A stretch of DNA of 64,000 nt from Myxococcales bacterium (GCA_021806645.1 JAJZQX010000003.1:62001-126000); one strand, 5' to 3'. Numbered from the stretch's first letter, positions 8,891 through 24,195 are shown. The notes: a model not told the origin generated them from the sequence alone. Made by a program: numbers and translations.

Positions 8891-10138
8891 CTACCTGGTC
8901 TTCGCTTGGCGGATGTACCGGTCCAGGTCCTCCCGGTCGATCACCGAGAGGATCTCGACGGCGTCCTGCCGCGCCTCGCCGCGCCGGTAGATGAGCCGCA
9001 CGTCGGTGGCCACCCGCACCCGGTAGTAGCCCGGGATCCCGCCCAGCGGCAGCGCGCGCAGGCTCGGGTGGCGATGGTCCTGCGCCAGCAGGAAGGCCTG
9101 CTTCACCGCGGCCCGCTGGATGCGCCGGTCCCAGCCTCGCAGCGAGTCGTAGAACTCCTCGGTGAAGACCGGCAGCAGCCAGCTGGCGGGCGCCTCCTCC
9201 GGCTCCTCCACCGTGTCGGCGGCCGGTCCGGCCGCCACGCCGGGCGCCCCGGTCTCCCGCGCCTCGGCCGCACGCAGCGCCTCCTCGAGCCGGCCCACCT
9301 GCTCGGCCAGCTTCTCGCTCCGTGCTTCGGCCACGTGACGCGCGGTCTCGGCCTCGCGGGCGGCGCCCCTGACCCGCTGGAGCTCGACCGCCTCGTCGGT
9401 CGCCCTGGCCTCGGACAGCTCCGCCTCGGCCCGCCCCCTCGCCTGCCGGGCCTGATCCGCCTGTTCCCTGGCGCGCGCCGCGTCGCCGACGGCCCTGGCC
9501 GCCTCCGCCCGCGCCTCCTTCACCTGGGCCTGCAGCTTCTCGCGAGCCTCGTCGGCCTTCCGCCGCGCCTCCACGGCCCGAGCCTCGGCCCGGGCCAGCT
9601 TCTCCTCCGCCGTTCGCAGCTTCTTGCCGAGCTCGGCCTCGACGTCCACCGCCGCCTCGGGACGACCCCGGCCCACCGCACCGGCTCCGGCGGGACCCGG
9701 CCCGTACCAGTCGGCCGCCAGCTGCTCCAGCGCCGCGGCCCCTCGCGCCCGCACCTGCGGCTGCGGATCCGCCAGCAGCCGCCAGAGGGCGATGGCCAGG
9801 CCGTGGTCGGAGCCCGCCACCTCCAGCAGCTCGTCGGCGGCGACGGCGTCGAGCGGGCTCTGCGCGAAGGCCGGCTCCTTCAGCCCCTGGCGCAGCGCCT
9901 CCAGCACCGGCGCTCGGGACGCCGGCACCGCGCGCACCTCGTCCGCCAGCAGGTCGCACAGCTCGACCTCGGAGAGCCCCTCGGTGCGGAAGCCGGGCGC
10001 CGAGAGCCCCATCGACTTCACCAGCGCCAGCGCCTCCTCGGGCAGGAGCGCGGCGTAGAAGAACGCCGAGAGCGCGTCCCGCGACAGCTCGTGCAGCGGG
10101 GCGTCGCCGACCGGGGGCGGGAGCGGATCGCCGGTCAC
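8891..10138 (-). CDS. Coiled-coil protein with C-terminal RelE/ParE-like domain
   Basis: 415 residues; function unknown. The N-terminal 160 residues are helical with a HEAT-like segment (LLADPQPQVRARGAAALEQL). Residues about 166-292 are a long, charged coiled coil full of Ala, Glu and Arg. After a Pro/Ala linker, residues about 325-410 resemble the RelE/ParE toxin fold: basic helices, then GGIPGYYRVRV, DVRLIYRR, VEILSVIDREDLDRY. No antitoxin gene is adjacent. The start is taken as GTG 10138, which overlaps the upstream stop codon (GTGA) and implies translational coupling; a longer frame to 10324 would run inside the upstream gene. The RelE-like similarity is my reading of motif order and should be confirmed by structure comparison. 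Confidence 0.75.
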   Translation of the reverse strand: MTGDPLPPPVGDAPLHELSRDALSAFFYAALLPEEALALVKSMGLSAPGFRTEGLSEVELCDLLADEVRAVPASRAPVLEALRQGLKEPAFAQSPLDAVAADELLEVAGSDHGLAIALWRLLADPQPQVRARGAAALEQLAADWYGPGPAGAGAVGRGRPEAAVDVEAELGKKLRTAEEKLARAEARAVEARRKADEAREKLQAQVKEARAEAARAVGDAARAREQADQARQARGRAEAELSEARATDEAVELQRVRGAAREAETARHVAEARSEKLAEQVGRLEEALRAAEARETGAPGVAAGPAADTVEEPEEAPASWLLPVFTEEFYDSLRGWDRRIQRAAVKQAFLLAQDHRHPSLRALPLGGIPGYYRVRVATDVRLIYRRGEARQDAVEILSVIDREDLDRYIRQAKTR

Positions 10139-11052
10139 CGGGAGGGGACCGCACCCTCGCGGATCTCGGCCTTGTAATCGACGCCGGCCGGGAGCCGCCA
10201 GGCCTCGTCGATGGGGAGCGCCACCGTGAAGACGGCCAACCGATCGTGGCCCGCGGCGCTCCGCACCGCGGCGGTCAGCTCGAGTTCCATCGACGTCGGA
10301 GGGCGAGGTAGCAGCTCGAGCCACCAGGTGCCGAAGAGGATCGACGGCGGCAGGTCATCGGTGAAGCGCTCCGGGTCGGCCAGCTTGATGGCCGGCTCGC
10401 CGCCGCCCTGCATCCCACCGAAGAGCTGCCCCCTGGCGTCGAGCAACCGGATCGCCAGCTGCCGGAAGGTAACGCCGAGGACGGTGCGGCTGGTGGTCTT
10501 CTCGCCCGAGCCCTCGCGCTCCAGCGAGCGCGGCATGCCCCAGAGGGCGAAGTCGATCCGGAGCCCGGGGCCGCCGCCGTCCGGGTTTGGACCGGCCTGG
10601 ACGGCGAGGATGTCGAGCCGCAGCCCATCGGCCACGGCCGAGGCCACCGGGACGTAGCGGTCGCTCTTCACCAGCGCCACGCGCCCGTCGGCGTACTGCT
10701 GGAACTCGGCGATGGTAGCGCGATCCTTGTCGGGGAGGTTCCCCTTCCTCGCCGCGGTGGCGGCCGCCAGCGCGCTCGGCCGCGGCGCCTCGCGCGGAAA
10801 CCGGTTGCGGAGCGCCGAGCTGGCCTCGAGGTACTGGCGCAGCAGCGCCGCCGCCTCCTCTCGCCACGGCTCGGGTGGCTGCACCGCCATGGTCCGGGCC
10901 ACGGCCGACTTCTCGACGAACTCGCGCTTCACGCGAGCGCGTTCGAGCCGGGCCTCGAAGGACTCGGCCCGGGCGCGCCACGAATCGAGGGAGAACAGGG
11001 CGGCCAGCAGCACCAGGCCGGCCGGGAGGGCGACGAAGAGAAGACGCTTCAT
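10135..11052 (-). CDS. Membrane-anchored protein of unknown function
   Basis: 305 residues. One hydrophobic N-terminal segment (MKRLLFVALPAGLVLLAALFS) followed by a charged helical stretch (about 25-110) and a mixed alpha/beta part (about 130-300). It is therefore probably a periplasmic protein tethered to the inner membrane, or secreted. I recognise no family. It is the first gene of a two-gene unit with the coiled-coil/RelE-like gene, whose start overlaps its stop by four bases. The start ATG at 11052 is natural because it opens the signal-anchor sequence. Confidence 0.75.
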   Translation of the reverse strand: MKRLLFVALPAGLVLLAALFSLDSWRARAESFEARLERARVKREFVEKSAVARTMAVQPPEPWREEAAALLRQYLEASSALRNRFPREAPRPSALAAATAARKGNLPDKDRATIAEFQQYADGRVALVKSDRYVPVASAVADGLRLDILAVQAGPNPDGGGPGLRIDFALWGMPRSLEREGSGEKTTSRTVLGVTFRQLAIRLLDARGQLFGGMQGGGEPAIKLADPERFTDDLPPSILFGTWWLELLPRPPTSMELELTAAVRSAAGHDRLAVFTVALPIDEAWRLPAGVDYKAEIREGAVPSR

Positions 11053-11072
11053 GTGAGGGCTCCGACCCAGGC

Positions 11073-12011
11073 TCAGGTGCCGCCGCTGACCAGCGCCTCG
11101 ACGCCCTTCAGGCCGCTGGCGTCGAAGTCGTAGACGTAGGCGCGGGCGCGCCGCACCGGCTCATCGGCGACACGCGACGCCGACCCGGCGCAGAGGATCG
11201 GCGTGGGATGGTCGGCGCCGGGGATGTCGACGCGGAAGGCGCAGTGCCGGTGGCCGTGGAGCACCGCCGCGACCGGCAGCTCCGCCACCAGCCGGATCAC
11301 CTGGTCGGCGTCGGCGAGCGGCATCCTGGCGACCAGCACGTCGGAGGGAATCCGCTCGGGTGGCAGCACCACGTGGTGGTGGAAGGCCAGCACCGTGGCC
11401 TTGCCGGCCTTCTGGTGCTGGCGGCAGAGCTCGCGGGCGCTGCGAAGCTGGTCGGCGCCGATGCGGCCGGCAGTCTGGTGCGGGGTCTCACCGAAGCGGG
11501 CGCTGTCGAGCGCGACCAGCACCACCTCGCCGAGCGGGACCACGTGGGGGTAGGTCGGCGCGGGGCGGCGCATCCCCTTCCCGTCGGGACCGATGGCTCG
11601 CAGGAAGCGCCCGGAGTCGACGGCGTCGGCCGTCCAGACGTCGTGATTGCCCGGCACCACGGTGAGCTTGCCGGCGGCGGCCCACCACCTGAGCATGTCG
11701 GCGGCCCGCTCGAACTCGCGCGGCTCCGACGAAAAAGTCAGGTCCCCGGTGAGCACCAGGTGATCGACGTCCACCTCCCGGAGGGCGTCGAGCAGCCCCT
11801 TGGCCAGCTTGGTCGAGTGGCGCTCGCAGTCCCTGGCGGAGAAGCCGTTCCGAGGGTAACGCGCGCGGTCGGCGAGGTGCAGGTCGCTGATGTGGCCGAT
11901 GCGGACGATGGCGGACTCCTCGGGTGGTGCGAGCCCGAGGATGCTAACGGCCCCTTCCGTCTCGGTCAAACTGGTGACGATGGCCGCCCCAGGCACGCCC
12001 CGAATCGCCAT
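11073..12011 (-). CDS. Calcineurin-like metallophosphoesterase (CpdA/class III phosphodiesterase type)
   Basis: About 312 residues with the full set of dinuclear metal motifs: RIGHISDLHLAD, LVLTGDLTFS, VVPGNHDVW, FHHHV and HGHRHC. The layout resembles class III cyclic-nucleotide phosphodiesterases such as CpdA and Icc, so the substrate may be cAMP or another phosphodiester; the sequence alone does not decide. The domain begins about 35 residues after the ATG at 12011. In-frame starts exist at 12032 (ATG), 12011 (ATG) and 11996 (GTG), none with a good ribosome site. The gene is divergent from lon, and the upstream start would overlap the putative lon promoter. It lies 20 bp upstream of the membrane-anchored gene that follows, so the three leftward genes may form one transcript. 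Confidence 0.85.
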   Translation of the reverse strand: MAIRGVPGAAIVTSLTETEGAVSILGLAPPEESAIVRIGHISDLHLADRARYPRNGFSARDCERHSTKLAKGLLDALREVDVDHLVLTGDLTFSSEPREFERAADMLRWWAAAGKLTVVPGNHDVWTADAVDSGRFLRAIGPDGKGMRRPAPTYPHVVPLGEVVLVALDSARFGETPHQTAGRIGADQLRSARELCRQHQKAGKATVLAFHHHVVLPPERIPSDVLVARMPLADADQVIRLVAELPVAAVLHGHRHCAFRVDIPGADHPTPILCAGSASRVADEPVRRARAYVYDFDASGLKGVEALVSGGT

Positions 12012-12023
12012 GTGGACGCGCCG

Positions 12024-12052
12024 ACTTGACATGTGTGGAACGGGCTACAAGT
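12024..12052 (+). promoter_or_regulatory. Putative lon promoter/operator
   Basis: A perfect TTGACA (12026-12031) lies 94 bp upstream of lon, but the best -10 (TACAAG, 12046-12051) is only 14 bp away. The two elements also form an inverted repeat, ACTTG (12024-12028) and CAAGT (12048-12052). The short spacer suggests an activated or alternative-sigma promoter; this is inference. Confidence 0.4.
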
Positions 12053-12125
12053 TGTTGCCTTGGGGGGCCGCCACCGGTATCCCTTGGGCAGCGGTCCCAG
12101 CAGGACAAGGCCGAAGGAGATCCAG

Positions 12126-14621
<2,496 letters not shown>

Positions 14622-14760
14622 ACACGACCGCCCACGCCCTGGTTGGCGGCTCCGCCCTCGGGTGGCCCTGACCCGGGCGCCCGTGTCATAGTCGTGCCCC
14701 CATGCCCCGCCATGGTTGTCGCAGCGCGGTCGGCGGGACGGATCCGGTGAGGGGCCGAAC

Positions 14761-16572
14761 GTGATCAGGATGCTGGGGCGCTACCAGTTGCTCGAGCAGG
14801 TCGGGAGCGGTGGCATGGCGATCGTCTACCGCGGCCGCGACACCGCGCTCGATCGCGAGGTGGCGGTCAAGCTGCTCCACCCTCACCTCGCTCAGGCGGC
14901 CGAGAGCCGCGCCCGCTTCTCCCGCGAGGCGCGCGCCGTGGCCCGGCTGGCACACCCCGGCATCGTCGAGATCTACGACTACGCCGGGGATGGCGCCCCC
15001 GAGGCCTACCTGGTGACCGAGTTCATCCGCGGCCAGACCCTGCGGACCTTCGCGCAGGAGATCGGCTTCGCCAACCCCGAGGCCGGCCTGCTCATCGGCC
15101 GGGCGCTGGCCGACGCTCTTGCCCACGCCCACTCCGCCGGAGTCATCCACCGCGACCTCAAGCCCGAGAACGTGATGGTGCAGGAGGGCGACCGCCCGGC
15201 GGTGAAGCTGACCGACTTCGGCATCGCCCGCATCCTCGCCTCCGACGAGCGGATGACCATGACCGGCGCGCTGGTGGGCTCGCCCAACCACATGGCGCCC
15301 GAGATCATCGAGGGGAAGGAAGCGGACGAGCTGAGCGACCTCTTCTCCCTCGGCACCATCCTCTACTGGCTCGCCACCGGGCAGCTCCCTTTCGCCGCCT
15401 CGAACCCGACCGCCACCCTTCGCCGCGCCATCACCGGCGAGTTCGACGATCCGCGCGACGTCTCCGCCAGGGTCTCCGGACCGCTGGCCGCCCTGCTGAC
15501 CCGCTGCCTCGCCCCCGACCCGGCCGCGCGCCCAGCCAGCGCCATGGAGGTCCGGGCCACGCTCGACGAGATCCTGGCCGAGGTCGGAATCGACCGGCCC
15601 GACGAGGAACTGGCCCGCTTCCTGGCCGACCCAGCGGCCTTCCAGGCCGCCTTCCCGGCCCGTGCGGTGGCCGCCCTCATCCCGCGGGGCGAGGCCGCGC
15701 TCCGTTCGCGCAACACCGCCCTGGCGCTGGCCTGCTTCGACCGCGTCCTGGAGATCGAGCCCGGCAACGCCCTGGTGGCGGCGCGGCTGCGCGCCCTCTC
15801 CCGGCGGCGCCGCTGGCGCCGCGCGGCCTGGAGTGGCGCCGGCGTCGTGGCCGCCGCCGCGCTGCTCCTGTTCTCCGTGCGATGGTGGAACGGCCGCCCC
15901 GCCGCCGCGCCGGGACCGGCCGCCGTGGCAAGCCCCGTCGCTTCCGCCGCCGGTCTCACCGACCCGGCGTCAGCGGCCCAAGGTCCTTCGCGGGCCGAGG
16001 CGGTGACGCCGGGGGGCGACGGCGGCGAGCCCCGGCCCAGGCCCGCCGTGGCGACCGGCGCCGTGGCTACCGGCGCCGAGTCGCCGGTCGCCACGGGACC
16101 GCCGGTGGAATTGCTGGTCCGGGTCCGCCCGTACGCGCAGCGCGCCCTGCTCGACGGTGCCGAGGTCCCGAGCGGTGACCAGCTGGTCCGCTTCAGGCTG
16201 TCGCTCGGGCGTCCTCACACCATCCAGATCGAGCACGCCTGCTGCGTCCCCTTCCACCGGGAGGTCACCGCCGCGGAGGCCGTGGCGCAGGGTGAGTTGA
16301 GGGTCTCCCTCGAGCCGAAGCCGGCCCGCCTCCGCGTCGAGGGCGACCCCGCCACGCGGATCCTGCTGGACGGGCAGCTGGTCGGGACCGCCGGCGACTC
16401 CCAGCGCACCCCGCTTCCGGTCGCCGTCCCGGCCGGCGGCGAGACGCCCTACGAGGCCAGCGGACGCATCGTCCTGGAGCCACCCAGCGGCCCGCCGCGC
16501 ACCGTCGTCGTCAAGCTGCGCGCCGGCGTGGAGCTGGTCGTCGCCGCGCCCACCACCGAGGGGCCCCCGTGA
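14761..16572 (+). CDS. Transmembrane Ser/Thr protein kinase (Hanks type) with PEGA-like C-terminus
   Basis: 603 residues. The kinase domain (about 1-280) is complete: glycine loop GSGGMAIVYRG, VAVKLL Lys, HRDLKPENVM near residue 129, LTDFGIAR, and MAPEIIEG. A helical, TPR-like piece follows (about 300-350), then one membrane segment (about 355-377), a Pro/Ala/Gly linker with repeated VATG units, and an extracytoplasmic part with a PEGA-like fold (LRVEGDPATRILLDGQLVG). This gives a cytoplasmic kinase linked to a periplasmic sensor or anchor. The start is GTG 14761, with GAGGGG just upstream; TTG 14716 is possible. It heads a four-gene operon; the next start codon overlaps its stop. Likely substrate and sensor partners are the downstream genes, by inference. 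Confidence 0.93.
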   Translation: MIRMLGRYQLLEQVGSGGMAIVYRGRDTALDREVAVKLLHPHLAQAAESRARFSREARAVARLAHPGIVEIYDYAGDGAPEAYLVTEFIRGQTLRTFAQEIGFANPEAGLLIGRALADALAHAHSAGVIHRDLKPENVMVQEGDRPAVKLTDFGIARILASDERMTMTGALVGSPNHMAPEIIEGKEADELSDLFSLGTILYWLATGQLPFAASNPTATLRRAITGEFDDPRDVSARVSGPLAALLTRCLAPDPAARPASAMEVRATLDEILAEVGIDRPDEELARFLADPAAFQAAFPARAVAALIPRGEAALRSRNTALALACFDRVLEIEPGNALVAARLRALSRRRRWRRAAWSGAGVVAAAALLLFSVRWWNGRPAAAPGPAAVASPVASAAGLTDPASAAQGPSRAEAVTPGGDGGEPRPRPAVATGAVATGAESPVATGPPVELLVRVRPYAQRALLDGAEVPSGDQLVRFRLSLGRPHTIQIEHACCVPFHREVTAAEAVAQGELRVSLEPKPARLRVEGDPATRILLDGQLVGTAGDSQRTPLPVAVPAGGETPYEASGRIVLEPPSGPPRTVVVKLRAGVELVVAAPTTEGPP

Positions 16573-17426
16573 ACGCCTTCATCCCGCTGCTGCTGGCCCT
16601 CTCCCTCGCCGCCCCGCCCGAGCTGAAGCGGGCCAAGGACCGCTTCGAGTTCGGCGCCTGGGCGGACTGCGCCGGGACGCTGCAACCCTTCCTGGCCCGT
16701 GAGCCGCTCCTCAGCGACGACGAGGCGGTCGAGGCGTGGCGCCTGCTCGGCCTCTGCGAGTACCACCTCGGGGATCGGGCGGCGGCTCGAACCGCCTTCG
16801 TCAACCTGCTCTCCTTCGACCCCGACTACACCCTGGACCCGTTCCTGGTGCCGCCACCCATCGTGGACTTCTTCGACAAGGTGAAGCGGGAACACGAGCC
16901 CGACCTGGCCCCGCTGCGGGAACGAAAGCGGGCGATGCGCGAGCAGCAGCGCCTGGCCGAGGAGGCCAAGCGCCGCCTGCTGGCCGAGGAGCAGGCGCGC
17001 AACGGGCCGCCGACCAAGGTGGTGAAGGTCCAGGAGCGGATCTACCTGCTCAACTGGATGCCCTTCGGCGTCGGCCAGTACCAGAACGACGAGAAGAGCA
17101 AGGGGACCGCCCTCGCCATCGGCGAGTTCTCGCTGGGGATCATCAACATCGCCGCCATCGTGGCCCACGGCCAGATCGCCGACGACCGGACCAGGATGTG
17201 TACCTCCAGCCAGCCCAACTGCACCTCGCCGCCATACACCAGCGGCGACCGGAAGCTGCTGGGACGGCTCGAGACGGTGAAGTACGTCTCGGCCGGCCTG
17301 TTCTGGGTGCTCTACGGCTACGGCGTCTGGGACGCGCACCGCCACTTCGTGCCCGTGGTCGAGACCGAGGTGGGGCCGGGTGGCGAGCCGTCGGGCGTCA
17401 AGATCGGCCTGCAGGGGAGGTTTTGA
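16569..17426 (+). CDS. Secreted/membrane TPR-like protein of unknown function
   Basis: 285 residues. A short signal-like N-terminus (about 1-15) precedes a TPR-type helical region (about 18-95: [46 protein letters not shown]), a highly charged helix (about 105-145), and a C-terminal half with two or three hydrophobic segments ([49 protein letters not shown]). The C-terminal arrangement recalls DUF5683-like membrane regions. The gene starts at GTG 16569, overlapping the kinase stop (GTGA), and ends 2 nt before the next start. The tight coupling suggests work with the kinase, possibly in the envelope. Function unknown. Confidence 0.8.
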   Translation: MNAFIPLLLALSLAAPPELKRAKDRFEFGAWADCAGTLQPFLAREPLLSDDEAVEAWRLLGLCEYHLGDRAAARTAFVNLLSFDPDYTLDPFLVPPPIVDFFDKVKREHEPDLAPLRERKRAMREQQRLAEEAKRRLLAEEQARNGPPTKVVKVQERIYLLNWMPFGVGQYQNDEKSKGTALAIGEFSLGIINIAAIVAHGQIADDRTRMCTSSQPNCTSPPYTSGDRKLLGRLETVKYVSAGLFWVLYGYGVWDAHRHFVPVVETEVGPGGEPSGVKIGLQGRF

Positions 17427-17428
17427 GC

Positions 17429-19248
<1,820 letters not shown>

Positions 19249-19252
<4 letters not shown>

Positions 19253-19899
19253 AGCCCCCCCTGCCCGCGCTCGGCGCGCTGGCCATCCTGCTCGGCGCCA
19301 TGCTCGGCGGTTGCCCACTGCCGCAGACGCTGCCGGAGTACCCGACCAGCGGGACCATCACGCCGCCGAGGATCCAGTCGGACAATGTGACCCCGATCGA
19401 GAGCGTGATCCTCGTGGACGCCGGCTGCGCCGGGCTCGACACCGACCACGTCTTCCGGCTCAGCGCCACCCTCATCGACGAGAACACTTTCGAGCCGGTC
19501 GAGTATCGCTGGTTCGTCGACTACGACCCGCAGCGCTCCACCGTCCGACCGCTCTTCCCGACCGGGCAGTTCATCCCGGGTCCCAACGACGGCATCACCA
19601 TCGAGCGGGTGGTGCCCCCCCTCGACCTCCAGCCTTACACCTTCGATCCCCCGCTGTTTGGATCCCCGACCGAGTCGCGGCCTGGCCAGAACTTCCGGGA
19701 CGGCGGTGGCCTGCACATCGTGGAGTTGGTGGTCTCCAACGCCTTCGCCTCGGAGGACCCGGCGCCGGTCCCGGCGCACACCCGGCCATGGAGGACGCCG
19801 CTCAAGACCGACACGCAGACCTTCGAGACCCAGGTCTACCGCTGGGTCTTCCACTACGTGCCGACAGGCACCGCCGGCGCGCTCTGCAGCTACCCCTGA
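19249..19899 (+). CDS. Lipoprotein of unknown function
   Basis: 216 residues. The signal sequence ends in the lipobox LGGC (Cys23), so the protein should be a lipidated envelope protein. The mature part is rich in beta-type sequence and Pro, without a family I recognise. Two further Cys (about 55-60 and the last residues) could form a disulphide. The ATG overlaps the activator stop (ATGA) and has a good ribosome site (gaggagg). As the last gene of the kinase operon it may be the envelope component of the same system. It is convergent with the next gene, with a 10-bp gap. Confidence 0.8.
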
Positions 19900-19909
19900 A
19901 CCGGGCCGG

Positions 19910-20497
19910 CTACGGTTGCCGGCTGGCCTGCCTCCGCGCCGCCTCGATCGCGGCGGCGGCGCCGCGCGCCAGCTCGGCCTGTTCGGCGGCGAACCGGTTC
20001 ACCTGGGCCCGGTAGGCCCGGTGGAGCTCCAGCACCGCGTCGCGGGCCCGCGCCAGCTCCTCGCGGCCGGTGAAATCGCCCGGAGCGCCCCTGGAGATGT
20101 CGAGGCGGCACCGCTCGCCGAGATCCTCGAGCCGCTGCTCCCACTCCAGCGACCAGGTGTTGAAGCGAGCGATCGCCTCGACGTTGCCGATCTCGCCGCC
20201 CAGCTTCCACGCGCGCTGGTTCAGGTCCCGGTTGAGGGTGTCGAGCTCCTCCACGCAGACGCGCGCCGCGGCGCGGGTCGGAAGTGCCCCCTTGGCGGGC
20301 TGGCGGGTCCCGGTGAGGTTCCCGGTGATGCTGGCGACCATGGCGCCAACCGCCAGCGCGATGGCCAGGAGGTAGGCGGTCCACATGACGGCGCGAAATG
20401 GCCGGAGGCGCGGATCCCGCTGGAGCACCCGGTGAATCTGCCCGAGTGTCGCCCCGCCGTCCACCGCCCCGATCGATTCCGATTTCGAATCCTTCAA
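19910..20497 (-). CDS. Single-span membrane protein with coiled-coil tail, unknown function
   Basis: 195 residues. A short cytoplasmic N-terminus is followed by one membrane segment (about 40-60, MWTAYLLAIALAVGAMVASI) and then a helical, charged region (about 75-190) that should form a coiled coil outside the membrane. No family recognised. The start is uncertain: TTG 20497 gives the full length; a GTG 11 codons on (20464) is an alternative. It lies 19 bp downstream of mutL on the same strand and is likely co-transcribed, although nothing in it suggests mismatch repair. Confidence 0.65.
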   Translation of the reverse strand: MKDSKSESIGAVDGGATLGQIHRVLQRDPRLRPFRAVMWTAYLLAIALAVGAMVASITGNLTGTRQPAKGALPTRAAARVCVEELDTLNRDLNQRAWKLGGEIGNVEAIARFNTWSLEWEQRLEDLGERCRLDISRGAPGDFTGREELARARDAVLELHRAYRAQVNRFAAEQAELARGAAAAIEAARRQASRQP

Positions 20498-20516
20498 CCC
20501 CGGGAGGTGCCCCCGG

Positions 20517-22343
<1,827 letters not shown>

Positions 22344-22476
22344 GCCGTCTTCTAGCACGCGGCTCCCACGCCAACCGGAAGCGAGCTGGCGCACCGGCCT
22401 GGGGATCGTTTGGGATGGGACCAGTGGCTCGTTCGGGCTATCTTGCCAGGTCCGAGACAACCCCCAGGAGGCATCG

Positions 22477-22743
22477 ATGGCCAGTGCGAAGGTGAGTGGA
22501 GTTCAGTGCCGGGTCACCGCGGACAAGGACCTGGGTGACAGCTGGGCGGTCGCCGTCCTCCCGCCCGCCGGCTCCCCGCTCGCTCCACGGATCGTGAAGC
22601 TCCAGGGGAACGACCGCGCCGCCGTCATCAAGGGCGCCCTGACCACGCTCAAGGCTCGCGGCCAGATCGACAGCTTCGAGCTCGACCCGGCCCCGCCCGC
22701 GCCCCCGGTCACCCCACCCGCCACGCCGCCGGCCGCGACGTAG
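22477..22743 (+). CDS. Small conserved-looking protein with Pro-rich tail, unknown function
   Basis: 88 residues ([20 protein letters not shown]...), soluble, with one compact region (about 1-70) and a tail of repeated Pro-Pro/Pro-Ala motifs (about 70-86). The ATG at 22477 has an excellent ribosome site (caggagg, 7 nt upstream), which is the main evidence that it is a real gene. No family recognised. It sits alone between divergent mutL and the convergent cinA-like gene. Confidence 0.7.
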   Translation: MASAKVSGVQCRVTADKDLGDSWAVAVLPPAGSPLAPRIVKLQGNDRAAVIKGALTTLKARGQIDSFELDPAPPAPPVTPPATPPAAT

Positions 22744-22770
22744 GCGGCTGCCCCTCCCCCGCCTCGCGCG

Positions 22771-23550
22771 TCACGACGTCCGGTCGGTGGGCGAGGACTC
22801 CGGGAGCGGCGGACGGGAGACCCGGACCACCGAGCCGGCCGGCAGCGCGGCCAGGAGCGCGTCCAGCGCGGCCAGGACCGCCTCCCGGTCGCGGGCCTCC
22901 AGCGTCAGCTTCACGGCGTGGTCGGCCTCGTCGAACCGCGGGTAGCTCCCCAGCTCGACGCCGGGATGGGCCGCGGCGACGGCCGTCAGCCCGGGCGCGA
23001 TCTGGTCCTCCAGCACCGAGACGAAGACGCACGCCAGGTGGAACGGCGCCCCGCTCATGGCCGGAGCGAACCGGTCGAACTGGTAGCGCAGGAACTTAGG
23101 CACCCCTGGCAGCATGACCACGCCGTCGCAGACCAGCGTGGGAAAGGCCGGGTCACCCAGCAGCTCCGTCCCCTGGGGCAGGTCGGCCATCCGCAGCCCG
23201 GCCTCGGGCAGCTCCGCGCCTCGCAGCCGCCGGTGGATGGACCTGTAGACCTCCGCCAGCCGGTGGTCGCGGACCACCGACCGCCCGAGCGCCGAGGCCA
23301 CCGCCGCCACGGTCACGTCGTCGTGCGTGGGCCCGACGCCGCCCGAGGTGATGATCCACCCGGCGCGCGGCCGCTCGCGCAGGATCGCCTCCACGATCTC
23401 GTCCACCCGATCCCGGACGGTCTGGATCGAGCGCAGCTCGACGCCCAGCTCGTGGAGACGGCTGGCGAGCCAGGGGCCGTTCTCGTCCACCACCTTGGCG
23501 GAGAGCACCTCGTTGCCCACCACCACCAGCGACGCGGACGGGGCACGCAT
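22771..23550 (-). CDS. CinA-like molybdopterin-binding domain protein (competence/damage-inducible family)
   Basis: 259 residues with the MoaB/MogA-type fold of the CinA N-terminal domain: VVVGNEVLSAKVVDENG, ITSGGVGPTHDDVT and VMLPGVPKFLRYQFD. The C-terminal half (about 165-259) matches the KH-like region that follows in stand-alone CinA N-domain proteins; the nicotinamide-mononucleotide deamidase domain is absent. Stand-alone members are usually annotated competence/damage-inducible protein A, with biochemical activity uncertain (ADP-ribose pyrophosphatase activity is known for some relatives). It lies 6 bp downstream of tmk. Confidence 0.88.
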   Translation of the reverse strand: MRAPSASLVVVGNEVLSAKVVDENGPWLASRLHELGVELRSIQTVRDRVDEIVEAILRERPRAGWIITSGGVGPTHDDVTVAAVASALGRSVVRDHRLAEVYRSIHRRLRGAELPEAGLRMADLPQGTELLGDPAFPTLVCDGVVMLPGVPKFLRYQFDRFAPAMSGAPFHLACVFVSVLEDQIAPGLTAVAAAHPGVELGSYPRFDEADHAVKLTLEARDREAVLAALDALLAALPAGSVVRVSRPPLPESSPTDRTS

Positions 23551-23556
23551 GGGGAG

Positions 23557-24195
23557 CTACCGGCGCCGCAGCTTAGCCACCAGCCGCGCCACCGCCTCCG
23601 CCACGACCTCGACCGGCCGCTCGCCGTCGAGGACCTCGATCCGCTGCCCGCCCGCCTGGAGCGAGACCACCGCGCGCTCGTAGCTCCGCGCCACCTGGCG
23701 CTGGAAGGCGTCCTCCTCGTAGAGTTCCGGCCTGGTGCCGGCGCCGCGCCGCCGTCCCAGGGCCATCCCGGGGCGAACCCGCAGGAAGATGGTCAGGTCC
23801 GGCGCCCGCGCCCGGCCGTTGATCTCCTCGACCCAGCCAGGGTCCCTGGTGGTGAGCGACTGGTAGGCGAGCGAGGAGAGCGTGTAGCGGTCGGAGACGA
23901 CGTCCTCCCCGGCGGCCAGCCGAGGCAACACCTCGGAGGAGAGGTGGTCGAGCCGGTCGGCGGCGAAGAGGAGCGCCAGCGCGCGCGGGTCGAACTCGTC
24001 CCCCGCGCCGCCGTTGACCCGCTTCTGCAGCACCAGGCGGAGGAGCGCGCCGACCGGACCACCCGAAGGCTCCGCGGTCACGTGGGCCTTCCGGCCCTCG
24101 GCCCGCAGCCGCTCGCCGAGGAGCCGCGACTGCGTGGTCGTCCCCGCCCCGTCGAGCCCCTCCAGGACGACGAAGCGACCCGAGGCCCGGCTCAC
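23557..24195 (-). CDS. tmk: Thymidylate kinase
   Basis: 212 residues. Phosphorylates dTMP to dTDP. P-loop in VVLEGLDGAGTTTQSRLL; SDRYTLSSLAYQ carries the DR-Y substrate/lid contact. Length is normal. The GTG start at 24195 overlaps the upstream stop (GTGA). The Pro-free Arg-rich C-terminus is ordinary. Likely translated with the small membrane protein upstream and the CinA-like gene downstream. Confidence 0.95.
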   Translation of the reverse strand: MSRASGRFVVLEGLDGAGTTTQSRLLGERLRAEGRKAHVTAEPSGGPVGALLRLVLQKRVNGGAGDEFDPRALALLFAADRLDHLSSEVLPRLAAGEDVVSDRYTLSSLAYQSLTTRDPGWVEEINGRARAPDLTIFLRVRPGMALGRRRGAGTRPELYEEDAFQRQVARSYERAVVSLQAGGQRIEVLDGERPVEVVAEAVARLVAKLRRR

